64,000 nucleotides of DNA from Aeromonas bestiarum (GCF_000819745.1 NZ_CDDA01000015.1:154204-218203); one strand, 5' to 3'. Shown: positions 39,601-48,297, counted from the stretch's first letter. Numbers and translations are program-made. The notes: generated by a model from the sequence alone, not told the origin.

Positions 39601-42600
39601 CCCCAACGGCAAGCTGGACCTGCGCCGCCTGCCTGCCGTTGACTGGCAGGAGAGCAAGCGCGAGCCACAGAGCGAGCTGGAGCAGACGGTGCTCGTCATC
39701 TGGCAGGGGGTGCTCAAGCAGCCCCTCGGAGTGGAGGATGACTTCTTCCGCCTGGGGGGGGATTCCATCCTCAGCATCCAGCTCACCACAAGGCTGCGGG
39801 ATGCGGGGCTGCACTGCAGCGTCAAGGACGTGTTCGAGGCCAAGACTGTGCGCCGCCTCTGCCGCCAGCTCGGCCAGCAGCAGGCGGTCAGCCACCTGAC
39901 CGAACAGGGCAACCTGGTCGGCGACTTCCCGCTGCATCCCATCCAGCACTGGTTCTTCGAGCAGGGCTTTGCCAAGCCCGGCCACTGGAATCAGGGGGTG
40001 ATATTGCGCCTGCCCGCGGGGATCTATGATGACACCCTGGCCGGCTGGCTGACCACACTGCGCCAGCATCATGATGCCCTGCGTCTGGCGGTGACCCCAA
40101 CCGGCCAGCGCTATCTGGCCGAGCTGGCGCTGCCGCCGCTGCCGACCCTGGATGCAGGAACACTCGGCGGGGCTGAACTGCAGGCCCGCCTGACCGAGCT
40201 GCAGGGGGATCTCGATCCCGCCAGCGGCCACACCCTGGCCTGGGCCCGCCTGCGCAACCTGGCCATAGAGGGTGAGGCCGATCCTGTGGAGGGGCTTTTC
40301 CTCGCCTTCCACCATCTGGTCATCGATGCCGTCTCCTGGCGCATCCTGGCCGAGGATCTCGCCCGGGTGAGCAGGGGCGAGCCCCTGCCCGCCAAGGGCA
40401 GCAGCTATCGCCAGTGGGGCGAAGGGCTGGCCGCCTACGTCCTGCGCGAAGAGGATCAACTGGCGTTCTGGCTGGCCCAGGGGGAGGGCAGCCAGCAAGG
40501 CCTGCTGGAGGCCGAACGCGCCGAAGATGGCCGCGCCGCCGCCAGCCTGCTGCAACTGGACAAGGAGACCACGGCCCGCTTGATTGACCCGGCCAACCAG
40601 GCCTTCTTCACCCGGGTGCCCGACCTGCTGCTGGCCGCCCTGACTCGCACCCTGAGCGAGCTGGGTTATGGCGCCCGCCACTGCGTGATGCTGGAAGGGC
40701 ACGGCCGTGAGGCCATCGATGCTGAACTCGATGTGAGCCGTACCCTGGGCTGGTTCACCAGCACCTATCCGCTGGCGCTGGCCGATGAGCCAGCGTGGGA
40801 TGCGCTGGTGTGTGCCACCAAGGAGCGGCTGCGGGCCGTGCCGGACAAGGGGGTGGGCTTCAACGCCCTGCGTCTGCACCATCCCCGTGGCTGGGAGCTG
40901 CCCGAAGCCCTCATCGTCTTCAACTACCTGGGGGTCAGCCATCAGGGCGTTGCAGGTCAGCCCTGGCAACCCCTGCCCATGGCGCCGGGGGCGCCTTCCT
41001 CACCGGACAACTTGCCGCGGGAGCTCATCAGCCTGCACGGGGGCGTCTATGACGGCTGCCTCACCCTGCGCCAGGTCGGCGCCCTCAACCAGCAAGGGAG
41101 CGACGCCCTGATGGTGAGATTGGCGGCCAACCTGCGTGCCCTGGTGGATCACTGCTGTGGGGTGAGCGCCCCGCGCCACACCCCGAGCGACTTCCCGGGG
41201 CTTGGCCTCTCGCAAGCGGCGCTCGACCAGGTGCTGAGCGGGCGCGAGGTGGAGACACTGCTGCCCATGACGTCCTTGCAGCAGAGCATGCTCTATCACA
41301 GGGCGCTGGCGCCTCGTGACACGGCTTACCACCTGCAGACCGAGATGGAGTATCACCAGCCACTGGACCTGGCCGTCTATCGCCAGGCATGGCAGGCGCA
41401 GATCGCCCGCTGGCCGGCCCTGCGCAGCGAACTGGTGCTGGCGGATGGGGTGGCGCTGCAGCGCATCCTGCGCCATGCCGAGCTGCCGTTCCACCATCAG
41501 GATCTGGTGGGGGATGAGCAGGCCGAGGCGCGCATCGCAACCTATCGCCAGCAGGATCTGGCCCGCCCGATCCCGCTTGATCAGGCTCCCTTGTTGCGGG
41601 TCGCCTGCTTCAAACTGGCGCCCGATCACCACAAGGTTATCTTCAGCGCCCACCATGGCGTGCTGGATGGCTGGAGCGGCCCAGTGCTGCTGGGCTCCCT
41701 GCATCGCGGCTATCAAGCCCTGATGAACGGCCTGCTGCCGCAAGCCGAAGCGGATGGGGCCTGGCTCGAATTTGGCCGCCATATCGCGAGCCAAGCCCGC
41801 GTCAGCGAGGCCTATTGGCAGGGGCGCGCCGAGTTGCTGGCCCGACCCAACGATCTCTCCCGTCTGTTCGGGGTGGCGCTGGAGCCGCAGCTGACGCAGC
41901 ACAGGCCTGCGGTGTGCGGCCAGACCCTGGCGCCGCAGGTGTCGGCTCAACTGGAGGCTCGCGCCCGCGAGCTGGGGGTGACCACGGGCTTGCTGGCCCA
42001 ATACGCCTGGCATCGGTTGCTGGCCCGCCGCTGTGGCGACGAGATAACCCTGGTGGGCAACGTGACCCCGGGCCGGGATTTCCCCATCGAGGGGATCACC
42101 CAGAGTGTCGGCCTCTATATCAACAGCCTGCCGCTCATCCTGGATTGGCGCACCGAGGCGACCCTGGCCGAGCATATAGGCAGGCTGCAGTCGGACTCGA
42201 TGGCACTCAACGAGCACGGCACCCAGTCGCTCGCGGCGCTGACGCAAGGCAGGGCGCGCCTGTTCCAGAGCCTGTTCGTGTTCGAGAACTACCCTGTGCC
42301 GGCACTGCCGGAGGAGCCGGAGCCCCATCAGCTGGTGCCGCGTTTTGGCGCCGTGGTGGAGAAGGTGGAACTGCCGCTCTCCCTGGTGGTGAACGCCCGC
42401 GGTGGCCGGCTCAATTTGCGCCTCGAGTTCGACGGGGATCTGATCCCCATGGCGAAGGCAGAAGCCGTGCTGGCCGCCTGGCTGGCCGAACTCGGCTGGC
42501 TGGCGGGGGCGAGCCTTGCGCTGCCGGCCAGACCCGATGAGATGAGCCTGCCTGCCCCCATGGCCGCGCGCGTCGCGGCGCCAGTCGCTGAGTCCTGCCC

Positions 42601-42841
42601 GCCCGCGGCCCGTCCGCTGGTGGCCCTGTGGGAGCGCCAGTGCGGCGTGCCCGGCGTCTGGCAACAGACCCTGTGCGAACTCGGGGTGGATTCGGTGCAG
42701 CAGCTCGCCCTGCTGGCGGCCCTCAATGCCGCCTTCGCTGGCGAGCGTGCGCCGCTCACTTTGCGGGACCTCAAGGCCCATTCATCCCCAAGCCGGCTCT
42801 ATCAGCACTGGCTGGTGCGGCTGCCCGAGGAGGTGCTATGA
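36605..42841 (+). CDS. amoG: Nonribosomal peptide synthetase AmoG (docking-C-A-T-E-C-T)
   Basis: A 2078-residue NRPS. A TubC-like docking domain (1-60, LLQQLERQGVKLALNDKGQL) is followed by condensation (about 70-500; QHHIISDGWS near 203) and adenylation (about 525-1010; [17 protein letters not shown] near 683, NMYGPTECT near 811). A carrier domain (FFRLGGDSILS, serine near 1054) leads to an epimerisation domain (about 1100-1520; FHHLVIDAVSW near 1237). A second condensation domain (about 1545-1990; AHHGVLDGWSG near 1683) and a second carrier (CELGVDSVQQ, serine near 2029) end the protein. The epimerisation domain agrees with the D-Trp/D-Phe of amonabactins. The last carrier has no adenylation domain in cis and there is no thioesterase. 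My hand-read pocket code is D-A-M-I-G-G-M-V-T, which I do not recognise. Confidence 0.93.
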   Translation: MNNMIALLQQLERQGVKLALNDKGQLISQSSKEAVTPAIGAQIKAHKDELVRCLAARAAFEAPIVAQGALQGPLSSSQSGLWFIEQYEEASHLYNMPVYFRVSGELDTVALEFAFDHLFARHPSMRTRFIKDEAGRGAQEILPHVPFKLQIEDVSAEPKAEREAYVARRVREEIGRPFSLTQGDLSRVHLIRLGSHEHVLLITQHHIISDGWSVKNMFADLKRAFLAHQNRAPLSVPELPLTYLDYAHWFNSPRFLDYHAEFKPFWVDRLGGSPEVHGLPLDKPRPAHQASGGELVFSTIDNALWESFKRLCQRHSTSNFIGLHALFALLMVRQSGEKEVVIGTPLAYRERHEIESLVGFFVNTLVLRTQLAGRPSFIDYLQQCREEDLAAFDHQLYRFEALAEAIGADRTTAINPIFQIMLVYQAKVDFNDLIPGCQLVEETSPVLPAKTDISVKVTELMDSVRVDWLFATALFERETIESYADRLLHLMRAVVAAPETDIWQLPLEAGTDQTALAAELASLPLDYPSRDTLLCHIEQRAGQFPGALAVSDGANALSYGELEASANRLAHWLQSCGVTPGAAIGIQARRDVAFVIALLACWKAGAAYVPLDPAYPAERLAHILSDASIGLVLGGEPDARLAEAIKGTDAGYHNLHRLALDGLPTSTPAIPRDAAMLAQVIYTSGSTGLPKGVMVEQGSLVNLMADHGARIALDQDGAMFNCMSLSFDAGNMTTLLPLYCGAALHFGEPGEGAITAAINCGASHMILPTALLANLLPPTDLGSLRAIGFGGEACPSSLVERWGERVALFNMYGPTECTVTALCARLVPGQPITIGQPISNLKALILDEGGNLCPVGVPGELCLSGLGLARGYLNLPERTQEAFIELALDGRTHRLYRTGDRALRRRDGNIQYLGRIDEQIKLRGYRIEPGEIETQVAALCPAIRQIKVVVQDGRLLAYACLHEGASEPDGEALLQRAGECLPEYMVPVRLCWLPEMPLTPNGKLDLRRLPAVDWQESKREPQSELEQTVLVIWQGVLKQPLGVEDDFFRLGGDSILSIQLTTRLRDAGLHCSVKDVFEAKTVRRLCRQLGQQQAVSHLTEQGNLVGDFPLHPIQHWFFEQGFAKPGHWNQGVILRLPAGIYDDTLAGWLTTLRQHHDALRLAVTPTGQRYLAELALPPLPTLDAGTLGGAELQARLTELQGDLDPASGHTLAWARLRNLAIEGEADPVEGLFLAFHHLVIDAVSWRILAEDLARVSRGEPLPAKGSSYRQWGEGLAAYVLREEDQLAFWLAQGEGSQQGLLEAERAEDGRAAASLLQLDKETTARLIDPANQAFFTRVPDLLLAALTRTLSELGYGARHCVMLEGHGREAIDAELDVSRTLGWFTSTYPLALADEPAWDALVCATKERLRAVPDKGVGFNALRLHHPRGWELPEALIVFNYLGVSHQGVAGQPWQPLPMAPGAPSSPDNLPRELISLHGGVYDGCLTLRQVGALNQQGSDALMVRLAANLRALVDHCCGVSAPRHTPSDFPGLGLSQAALDQVLSGREVETLLPMTSLQQSMLYHRALAPRDTAYHLQTEMEYHQPLDLAVYRQAWQAQIARWPALRSELVLADGVALQRILRHAELPFHHQDLVGDEQAEARIATYRQQDLARPIPLDQAPLLRVACFKLAPDHHKVIFSAHHGVLDGWSGPVLLGSLHRGYQALMNGLLPQAEADGAWLEFGRHIASQARVSEAYWQGRAELLARPNDLSRLFGVALEPQLTQHRPAVCGQTLAPQVSAQLEARARELGVTTGLLAQYAWHRLLARRCGDEITLVGNVTPGRDFPIEGITQSVGLYINSLPLILDWRTEATLAEHIGRLQSDSMALNEHGTQSLAALTQGRARLFQSLFVFENYPVPALPEEPEPHQLVPRFGAVVEKVELPLSLVVNARGGRLNLRLEFDGDLIPMAKAEAVLAAWLAELGWLAGASLALPARPDEMSLPAPMAARVAAPVAESCPPAARPLVALWERQCGVPGVWQQTLCELGVDSVQQLALLAALNAAFAGERAPLTLRDLKAHSSPSRLYQHWLVRLPEEVL

Positions 42842-44439
42842 CGGTTCTGACCCAGATTGACCAGGCTCCCGTCAAACCGAGAGCCCATCGGGAGCTGAGC
42901 CCCCCGCAAGGCGGGCTGGCAACCGAACAGACCCTGGGCTCGCGTCTGGCCGATTGCCTCGCCGCCACCCCGCTGGCCCCCGCCATCGGCATGGGCGGGG
43001 TCGGTATGAGTGAGCAAGGCATGAGTGAGCACGGCACGGGCGAGGCCGGCCCCGGCGCCTGGCTCAACTATGGCGAGCTCAGCCTGCGGGTCGGTCAGAT
43101 AGCCGCCCGCCTGCAGGGGCTGGCGGTGGGAGAGCGGGTCGGCCTCTATCTGGCGCGAGGACCGGATCTGGTGGCCAGCCTGCTCGCCTGCCTGCGGCTC
43201 GGGCTCACCTTTGTGCCGCTCGAGCCGGATTTCCCGGTGGAGCGGCTGCAGGGTATCGCCCGTCAGGCCCGGCTCTCGGCAGTGATCTGCGATGGAGATC
43301 GGGAGGTGCCTACCTTCGGCTGTCCGCTGCGCTCCCTCGCCTGTCCCGGTCACGCGGGGACTGCGGCCGTGCAGTGGCCCAAGGTGGACGATGCGCTGAC
43401 GGCCTACATGATGTTCACCTCGGGCTCTACCGGCGAGCCCAAGGGGGTGGTCATCAGCCGGCGGGCCCTGCTCTGCTTCCTCGACGGGATCCGCGAGCGG
43501 CTCGGGTTATCACCTAACTGCCATTGGCTCTTTATCACCACCCCGGCCTTCGACATCTCCTTGCTGGAGATGCTGGGGCCGCTCTGGGGCGGGGGCCGCT
43601 TGACGGTGGCCGGCGGCGAGCACAACAAGGATCCGCTGGGAATGATGGCGCTGCTCGAGGCGGATCCTTCCATCAACTGGCTGCAGGCCACCCCGGCCTG
43701 CTGGCGCATGCTGCTCAAAGCGGGCTGGCAGGGGCGCGAGCGCCTCACCGCCCTGTGTGGCGGCGAGGCGCTGGACTCGGGATTGGCCGAGCAGCTCTGC
43801 AGTCGCACCCAGCGGCTGTGGAACTGCTACGGGCCGACCGAGGCCACCGTCTGGTCGCTGGTGAGCGAGGTGCGCTGGCCACCGGCGGAGGGGCAGATCA
43901 CCATCAGCCACAGCCTGCCCGGCTATCGCCACTGGGTGCTGGACGAGACGGGGCAGCAGGTCGCAGAGGGGGAGTGCGGCGAGCTCTGCATCGAGAGCCC
44001 GGCCCTGTGTGAAGGCTACTGGCGCAAGCCCGGGCTGACGGCGGCGGCCTTCCTGCGGGTCTATGCCCATCGCCTCTATCGCACCGGCGATCGGGTGCGC
44101 CGACTGGGGGCGGATCGCTTCCTCTACCTGGGACGGCGCGACGATCAGGTCAAGCTGCGCGGTTTTCGCATCGAGCTCGGGGAGGTGGAGGCGGGCCTTC
44201 GTCGCCAACCCGGGGTGCAGGAGGCGGCGGTGCGCCTCTTTGGCGAGGGGGACGAGGCCATGCTGGTGGGCTATGTGGAGGCCAAGGCCGGGGTGATCCT
44301 CAATCGCCTCGCCCTGCGCAAGGGGCTTCAGGCCACGCTGCCGCACTACATGGTGCCGGCGCGCATCCTCCTGCTCGATGCGCTGCCCAAGACCGGCAGC
44401 GGCAAACTGGACAGAAAGGCGCTGCCACTGCCTGAATAG
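42838..44439 (+). CDS. amoH: Stand-alone adenylation enzyme AmoH (glycine-activating)
   Basis: A 533-residue adenylation domain overlapping the amoG stop by ATGA. A Gly/Met/Ser-rich linker near residues 50-70 is peculiar. Core motifs are [19 protein letters not shown] (about 191), LWNCYGPTEATVWSL (about 325), [12 protein letters not shown] (about 412) and KTGSGKLDRKALPLPE (C-terminus). The hand-read pocket residues D-I-L-Q-L-G-C-V-W match the glycine code (D-I-L-Q-L-G-x-x-W). This fits published work in which loss of amoH removes the glycine-containing amonabactins. Its likely partner is the orphan last carrier domain of AmoG. Confidence 0.93.
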   Translation: MTVLTQIDQAPVKPRAHRELSPPQGGLATEQTLGSRLADCLAATPLAPAIGMGGVGMSEQGMSEHGTGEAGPGAWLNYGELSLRVGQIAARLQGLAVGERVGLYLARGPDLVASLLACLRLGLTFVPLEPDFPVERLQGIARQARLSAVICDGDREVPTFGCPLRSLACPGHAGTAAVQWPKVDDALTAYMMFTSGSTGEPKGVVISRRALLCFLDGIRERLGLSPNCHWLFITTPAFDISLLEMLGPLWGGGRLTVAGGEHNKDPLGMMALLEADPSINWLQATPACWRMLLKAGWQGRERLTALCGGEALDSGLAEQLCSRTQRLWNCYGPTEATVWSLVSEVRWPPAEGQITISHSLPGYRHWVLDETGQQVAEGECGELCIESPALCEGYWRKPGLTAAAFLRVYAHRLYRTGDRVRRLGADRFLYLGRRDDQVKLRGFRIELGEVEAGLRRQPGVQEAAVRLFGEGDEAMLVGYVEAKAGVILNRLALRKGLQATLPHYMVPARILLLDALPKTGSGKLDRKALPLPE

Positions 44440-44465
44440 GTTCTGCCCGAGTGCCTTGATAAACA

Positions 44466-44496
44466 AAGAAGCCCGCATGATGCGGGCTTCTTTTTG
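44466..44496. terminator. Bidirectional terminator between amoH and the siderophore-binding protein gene
   Basis: AAGAAGCCCGCAT pairs with ATGCGGGCTTCTT and ends in TTTTT on the plus strand. On the minus strand it is followed by a T-rich stretch. It separates convergent genes. Confidence 0.9.
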
Positions 44497-44516
44497 GCTG
44501 TCATATGAGCGCGGGC

Positions 44517-45461
44517 TTATTGGGTGATGGGGGCGGCATCCGGCTTGCTCATCAGCTGCTCGACGTCGTCGATCACCTTGAGGGCCGCCTGGGGGCCGCC
44601 GGTGGAGGTCCAGAGCGAGCCGTCCACGGCGCCAAAGCGCTTGCCCTTGATGGCGTTCAGTTGCTGGAAGGCCGGGGTCTGCTCGGCCTGCTTCATGGCA
44701 TCCACCGCATCGCCGCTGGCGCTCAGTGTGCCTATCACCAGCCAGTCACCGTCCAGCAGGTTGAGGGATTCGAGGCTCAGGGCCGGGGAGTGGGGGGTCT
44801 TGTCGCCGATCTGGTGGGTCGGACGGGCCAGCCCCATCTCTTCCACCACGCTGCTGGCGAAGGTGCCGCCGTGCATGTAGCTCGGGCCCTTCGGGTTCCA
44901 GCGCACTATGCTCAGGCGCTCGCCCTGATGCTTGGCAAGCTTGCTGCGGGCCTCCTGCAGGCGGGCGTCATACTGGGCGAGGAAGGCCTTGCCCTCGGCA
45001 TCCCGGTTCAGCACGTGGGCGCTGCGATTGAAGATCTCCTTCCAGGAATCGCCCCAGTTGCCGGTGACCACTGTGGGGGCTATCTCTTGCAGCAGGGTCA
45101 GCAGCTCGGGCTTGGTCTGGCCGGTCAGGATGAGATCCGGCTCCAGATCGATCAGCCGCTCCAGATTGGGGTTGTCCAGATCGCCGACCACGGCGATATC
45201 CTTGCCCGCCTTGGTCAGCAGGTAACGGGGCAATGTGCCCTGGCCGCGCCCATTGACGGTGCCGACCGGCTGCAGTCCCAGGGTCAGGGCCGTATCCAGA
45301 TCGATTTCGCTCAGCACCACCACTCGCTTGGGCTGGGCGGGCACGACCTGGGTCTTGCCATCGGCATCGGTCACCTGACGGGTCTCGGTGCCGGCCTGGG
45401 CCTGAAAACCGACCAGGCTGGCCAGCATGAGCGCGGCGGCCAGGGGGGAGGAGATCTTCAT
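44517..45461 (-). CDS. fepB: Periplasmic catecholate-siderophore binding protein (FepB-like)
   Basis: A 314-residue ABC substrate-binding protein with signal peptide (MKISSPLAAALMLASLVGFQ, cleavage after AQA). It has the PBP family II Fe-siderophore fold: PAQPKRVVVLSEIDLDTALTLG (about 42-63), LEPDLILTG (about 105) and a C-terminal FGAVDGSLWTSTGGPQAA segment resembling FepB/ViuP. It delivers the ferric siderophore to the FepDGC-type permease at 46.4-49.3 kb. A Fur site lies about 75 bases upstream, shared with the divergent Ppant transferase gene. The symbol follows the E. coli analogue. Confidence 0.87.
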   Translation of the reverse strand: MKISSPLAAALMLASLVGFQAQAGTETRQVTDADGKTQVVPAQPKRVVVLSEIDLDTALTLGLQPVGTVNGRGQGTLPRYLLTKAGKDIAVVGDLDNPNLERLIDLEPDLILTGQTKPELLTLLQEIAPTVVTGNWGDSWKEIFNRSAHVLNRDAEGKAFLAQYDARLQEARSKLAKHQGERLSIVRWNPKGPSYMHGGTFASSVVEEMGLARPTHQIGDKTPHSPALSLESLNLLDGDWLVIGTLSASGDAVDAMKQAEQTPAFQQLNAIKGKRFGAVDGSLWTSTGGPQAALKVIDDVEQLMSKPDAAPITQ

Positions 45462-45534
45462 CGTTACATCCTTCTTGGTGAAATCAGCGAAAAACCGGGC
45501 CCCAAACGGGCGGCCTTATGCTATCACAAATTCA

Positions 45535-45553
45535 AATGATAAAAATTGTCATT
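45535..45553. promoter_or_regulatory. Fur box between fepB-like gene and Ppant transferase gene
   Basis: AATGATAAAAATTGTCATT is a near-palindrome with AATGA/TCATT arms matching the Fur consensus. It sits in the divergent promoter region and can serve both directions. Confidence 0.78.
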
Positions 45554-45619
45554 TGCGTTTGTGGTGTCGGTAGGGGGTGATTTGCTACCATGGCCGCTCT
45601 CGAACCAAGGGCTTTTTCG

Positions 45620-46345
45620 ATGCCAATCGCTCCCCTGGCTGCCGGATCCCGAGGCAGCTTTATCCTGCAGACCGACTGCCTGCCGCTGCCCGGTTTTGCG
45701 GAACTTGCGCTGCAGCGGGTCTGCTTCGATCCCGCCGCCTTCACCCCGGTCTGCTATGAGCAAACCCGGATCCTGCTGCCCGCCAGCTTGCAGCGCGCGG
45801 CCCCCAAGCGGCTGGGAGAGTTTCTGGCCGGTCGGTTGGCGGCCCGTGAGGCTCTGCGCCGCTTTGGGCTGGGTGATCATGTGGTGGCCATAGGATCGGC
45901 CCGCGAGCCGCGCTGGCCTGCGGGGTTTGAGGGCAGCATCAGCCACAGCCTGTTGCAGGGGCGCGGCATGGCCTTGTGTGCGGTGCGTCCGGGCCAGGCA
46001 GGGATGGGGCTGGATCTGGAAGCCTGGCTGGAGGATGAGCAGGCGTGCAATCTCTGGCCCGGCATTGTGAATGATGAAGAGTGGGGGCGGTTGCAGCGCT
46101 GTCCGCTCGGTCCGGCCCAGGGGTTGACCCTGGTGTTCTCCGCCAAGGAGAGCCTGTTCAAGGCGCTCTACCCCAGGGTGGGGCGCTATTTTGACTTTCT
46201 CGATGCTCGCTGGCTGGCCATGACGGAGCAGACCCTCACCCTAGAACTAAAAAGCGCGCTGACCCCGGAGCTGCCCGTCGGCTGGCACTGTACCCTGCAC
46301 TGGCAAGGCTTGCCGGGGGGCGTGCTGACCACGCTTTTACTCTGA
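45620..46345 (+). CDS. 4'-Phosphopantetheinyl transferase (EntD-like)
   Basis: A 241-residue Sfp/EntD-type transferase that attaches phosphopantetheine to the carrier serines of AmoB, AmoF and AmoG. Catalytic motifs are GSISHSLLQGRGMALC (about 102-117), the magnesium site MGLDLEAWL (about 128-136) and the FSAKESLFKALYP signature (about 173-185). Two starts compete: ATG 45590, with a distant GGGGG, and ATG 45620, with AAGGG eight bases away; I prefer the latter. It faces away from fepB across a Fur box, so iron limitation should induce it with the rest of the locus. Confidence 0.92.
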   Translation: MPIAPLAAGSRGSFILQTDCLPLPGFAELALQRVCFDPAAFTPVCYEQTRILLPASLQRAAPKRLGEFLAGRLAAREALRRFGLGDHVVAIGSAREPRWPAGFEGSISHSLLQGRGMALCAVRPGQAGMGLDLEAWLEDEQACNLWPGIVNDEEWGRLQRCPLGPAQGLTLVFSAKESLFKALYPRVGRYFDFLDARWLAMTEQTLTLELKSALTPELPVGWHCTLHWQGLPGGVLTTLLL

Positions 46346-46387
46346 GAAAACCTCTGCCGCTCAACCCGCTGTCCGGTGTCATGGGAT

Positions 46388-46419
46388 AAAAAAAACCGCC
46401 ATCAAGGCGGTTTTTTTAT
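46388..46419. terminator. Bidirectional terminator between Ppant transferase and fepC-like genes
   Basis: AAAAAAACCGCC pairs with GGCGGTTTTTTT around ATCAA, giving T-runs in both directions between convergent genes. Confidence 0.92.
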
Positions 46420-46426
46420 CCTGTGT

Positions 46427-47230
46427 TCAGGCCCGCTGCTTCATGGCAAAGGCGTGCGGGCGGCGGCGCGGCACTATGATGGGGGCGCCATCGCCGGGGG
46501 CGTGCAGTATGTCCACGTCCGTCTGATAGAGGCGGTCGATGAGGGGCTTGGTCACCACCTCGCGAGCCGGGCCCATGGCCTGGATCTTGCCCTCGCCGAT
46601 GGCGATCAGCTCGTCGCAGTAGCGGGCGGCGGTGGCGAGATCGTGGATGACGATGAGCACCGTCTTGCCTTCGGCGGTGATCTGGTGGATGGCCTCCATC
46701 ACCTCCGTCTGGTGGCCTATGTCCAGCGCGCTGGTGGGTTCATCCAGCAAGATGATGTCCGCGTCCTGGGCCAGCACCATGGCCAGCCACACCCGCTGGG
46801 CCTGGCCGCCGGAGAGGGAGCTGGCGCTCTGCGCCAAGATGTCGCCAAGCTGCATCCGCTCGCAGGCCCAGCGCACCATGCGGGCATCCTCTTCACTCCA
46901 CTGATTGAACCAGCCCTGATGGGGATGGCGGCCGTACTGCACCAGCTGTTCGACCTGAATGCCGACGGGCACCAGGGGGCGCTGGGGCAGGTAGGCGAGC
47001 TCCCGGGCCAGCGTCTTCATGCCGTAACTCTCCAGCGGTTTGCCCTTGAGCAGTATCTCACCGGATTGGGGCTGCTCCTGGCCCGCCAGCAGCTTGAGCA
47101 GGGTGGATTTGCCACCGCCATTGGGGCCGACTATGCCGACCAGCTTGCCCTTGGGAATGGTGAAGGAGATGTCGTTGAAGACGGGCTTTTGCTGATAGCC
47201 GAAGTGGAGGCGATTTAGGGTGAGGGTCAT
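46427..47230 (-). CDS. fepC: Ferric siderophore ABC transporter ATPase (FepC-like)
   Basis: A 267-residue ABC ATPase of the iron-siderophore class. Walker A is GPNGGGKSTLLKLL (about 36-49), the Q-loop region is LAYLPQRPLVPVG (about 79), the signature is LSGGQAQRVWLAM (about 138-150), and Walker B is IILLDEPTSALD (about 159-170), followed by the switch histidine in VIHDLATAA. It powers uptake through the two permeases just upstream. Its ATG overlaps the fepG-like stop (TGATG). Confidence 0.93.
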   Translation of the reverse strand: MTLTLNRLHFGYQQKPVFNDISFTIPKGKLVGIVGPNGGGKSTLLKLLAGQEQPQSGEILLKGKPLESYGMKTLARELAYLPQRPLVPVGIQVEQLVQYGRHPHQGWFNQWSEEDARMVRWACERMQLGDILAQSASSLSGGQAQRVWLAMVLAQDADIILLDEPTSALDIGHQTEVMEAIHQITAEGKTVLIVIHDLATAARYCDELIAIGEGKIQAMGPAREVVTKPLIDRLYQTDVDILHAPGDGAPIIVPRRRPHAFAMKQRA

Positions 47231-48297
47231 CAGTCGGTTCTCTGTCTGTCTTTGATCAGAATAAACAGCAGCAGTATGCCGCCAAGAATACGGGTCATGA
47301 TGCCGGTGGCGACCTCATGGGGGCTGGCCAGCACCCGCACCAGAGTGTCGCTCGCCAGCAGCAGCAGGGCGCCGCACAGGGCGGCAATCCACAGCGGCAC
47401 TATGCGATCCCGGCTCATCCAGGAGGCGAGTATGGGGGCCGCCATGGCGATGAACACCACTGGGCCGCCGATGGCGGTGCCAAGGGCTGCCACGATGATG
47501 GCCTGGGCCAGCACGCCGAGCTGCACCCGGTTGACGTTCACCCCCAGGCTCTGGGCCGTGATGGGGCCCAGACGCAGCACGCCCAGGGCGCGGGAGAGAT
47601 AAATGATCCAGGGACAGACCAGCAGGATCAGGATCCCCACAGGCACCACTGTGCCGTAGCCCTGGCCGACGAAGTTGCCCATGTTCCACAGGTAGAGGCT
47701 GGTGAGGTGCACCAGCGACTGGGTGGACATCACGAACTGGCCGATGGCGTTCATCAGCTCGGAGACGCCGATGCCGATCACCACGAACAGATAGCCCTGC
47801 TCCCCCGGCTTGTTGCACAGGGCGTAGAGCACGGCGGCGGCAAACAGGGCGCCGAGGGGCGCGGCCCACCAGGGCCAGCTGCCCAGGGTGAGATAGAGGG
47901 AGAAGGCGATGATGGCGAGCGACGCCCCCTCGTTGACCCCTATCATGTCCGGGGTGGCGAGGCGGTTGCGAATGAGGGTCTGCACCAGGCAGCCGGAGAG
48001 GCCCATGGCGGCGCCTGCCACCAGCACGGCGACGATGCGCGGCAGCCGGATCTTGAAGACAGTCACTTCATCGAGCCGGCTCCCCTCGCCAAGCAGGGTC
48101 TGCACTACCCCCAGCATGGTGAGCTTGCTTGAACCCAGGGTCAGTGCCAGCAGGGAGAGCAGCACCAGGGCCACCAGGAGCCCCAGCGTGATGAGCCAGG
48201 CTCGGCGATGCAGCAGCAGGGTGCGCTCACCCAGTCGCAGGCAGAGGGTGCCGGAGGGGAGGGAAGCGTTCAGCGGTGTATTCATTGGATTGTTCAT
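47230..48297 (-). CDS. fepG: Ferric siderophore ABC permease (FepG-like)
   Basis: A 355-residue FecCD-family permease with nine to ten helices. The start MNNPMNTPL at 48297 is chosen because the reading frame further upstream lies within the fepD-like gene. Family features include the PRIVAVLVAGAAMGLSGCLVQTL segment (about 80-102), NRLATPDMIGVNEGAS (about 104) and a late VFIAMAAPILASW helix. It sits 13 bases after the fepD-like gene and overlaps the ATPase gene, so fepD-fepG-fepC are one transcription unit. Confidence 0.9.
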   Translation of the reverse strand: MNNPMNTPLNASLPSGTLCLRLGERTLLLHRRAWLITLGLLVALVLLSLLALTLGSSKLTMLGVVQTLLGEGSRLDEVTVFKIRLPRIVAVLVAGAAMGLSGCLVQTLIRNRLATPDMIGVNEGASLAIIAFSLYLTLGSWPWWAAPLGALFAAAVLYALCNKPGEQGYLFVVIGIGVSELMNAIGQFVMSTQSLVHLTSLYLWNMGNFVGQGYGTVVPVGILILLVCPWIIYLSRALGVLRLGPITAQSLGVNVNRVQLGVLAQAIIVAALGTAIGGPVVFIAMAAPILASWMSRDRIVPLWIAALCGALLLLASDTLVRVLASPHEVATGIMTRILGGILLLFILIKDRQRTD

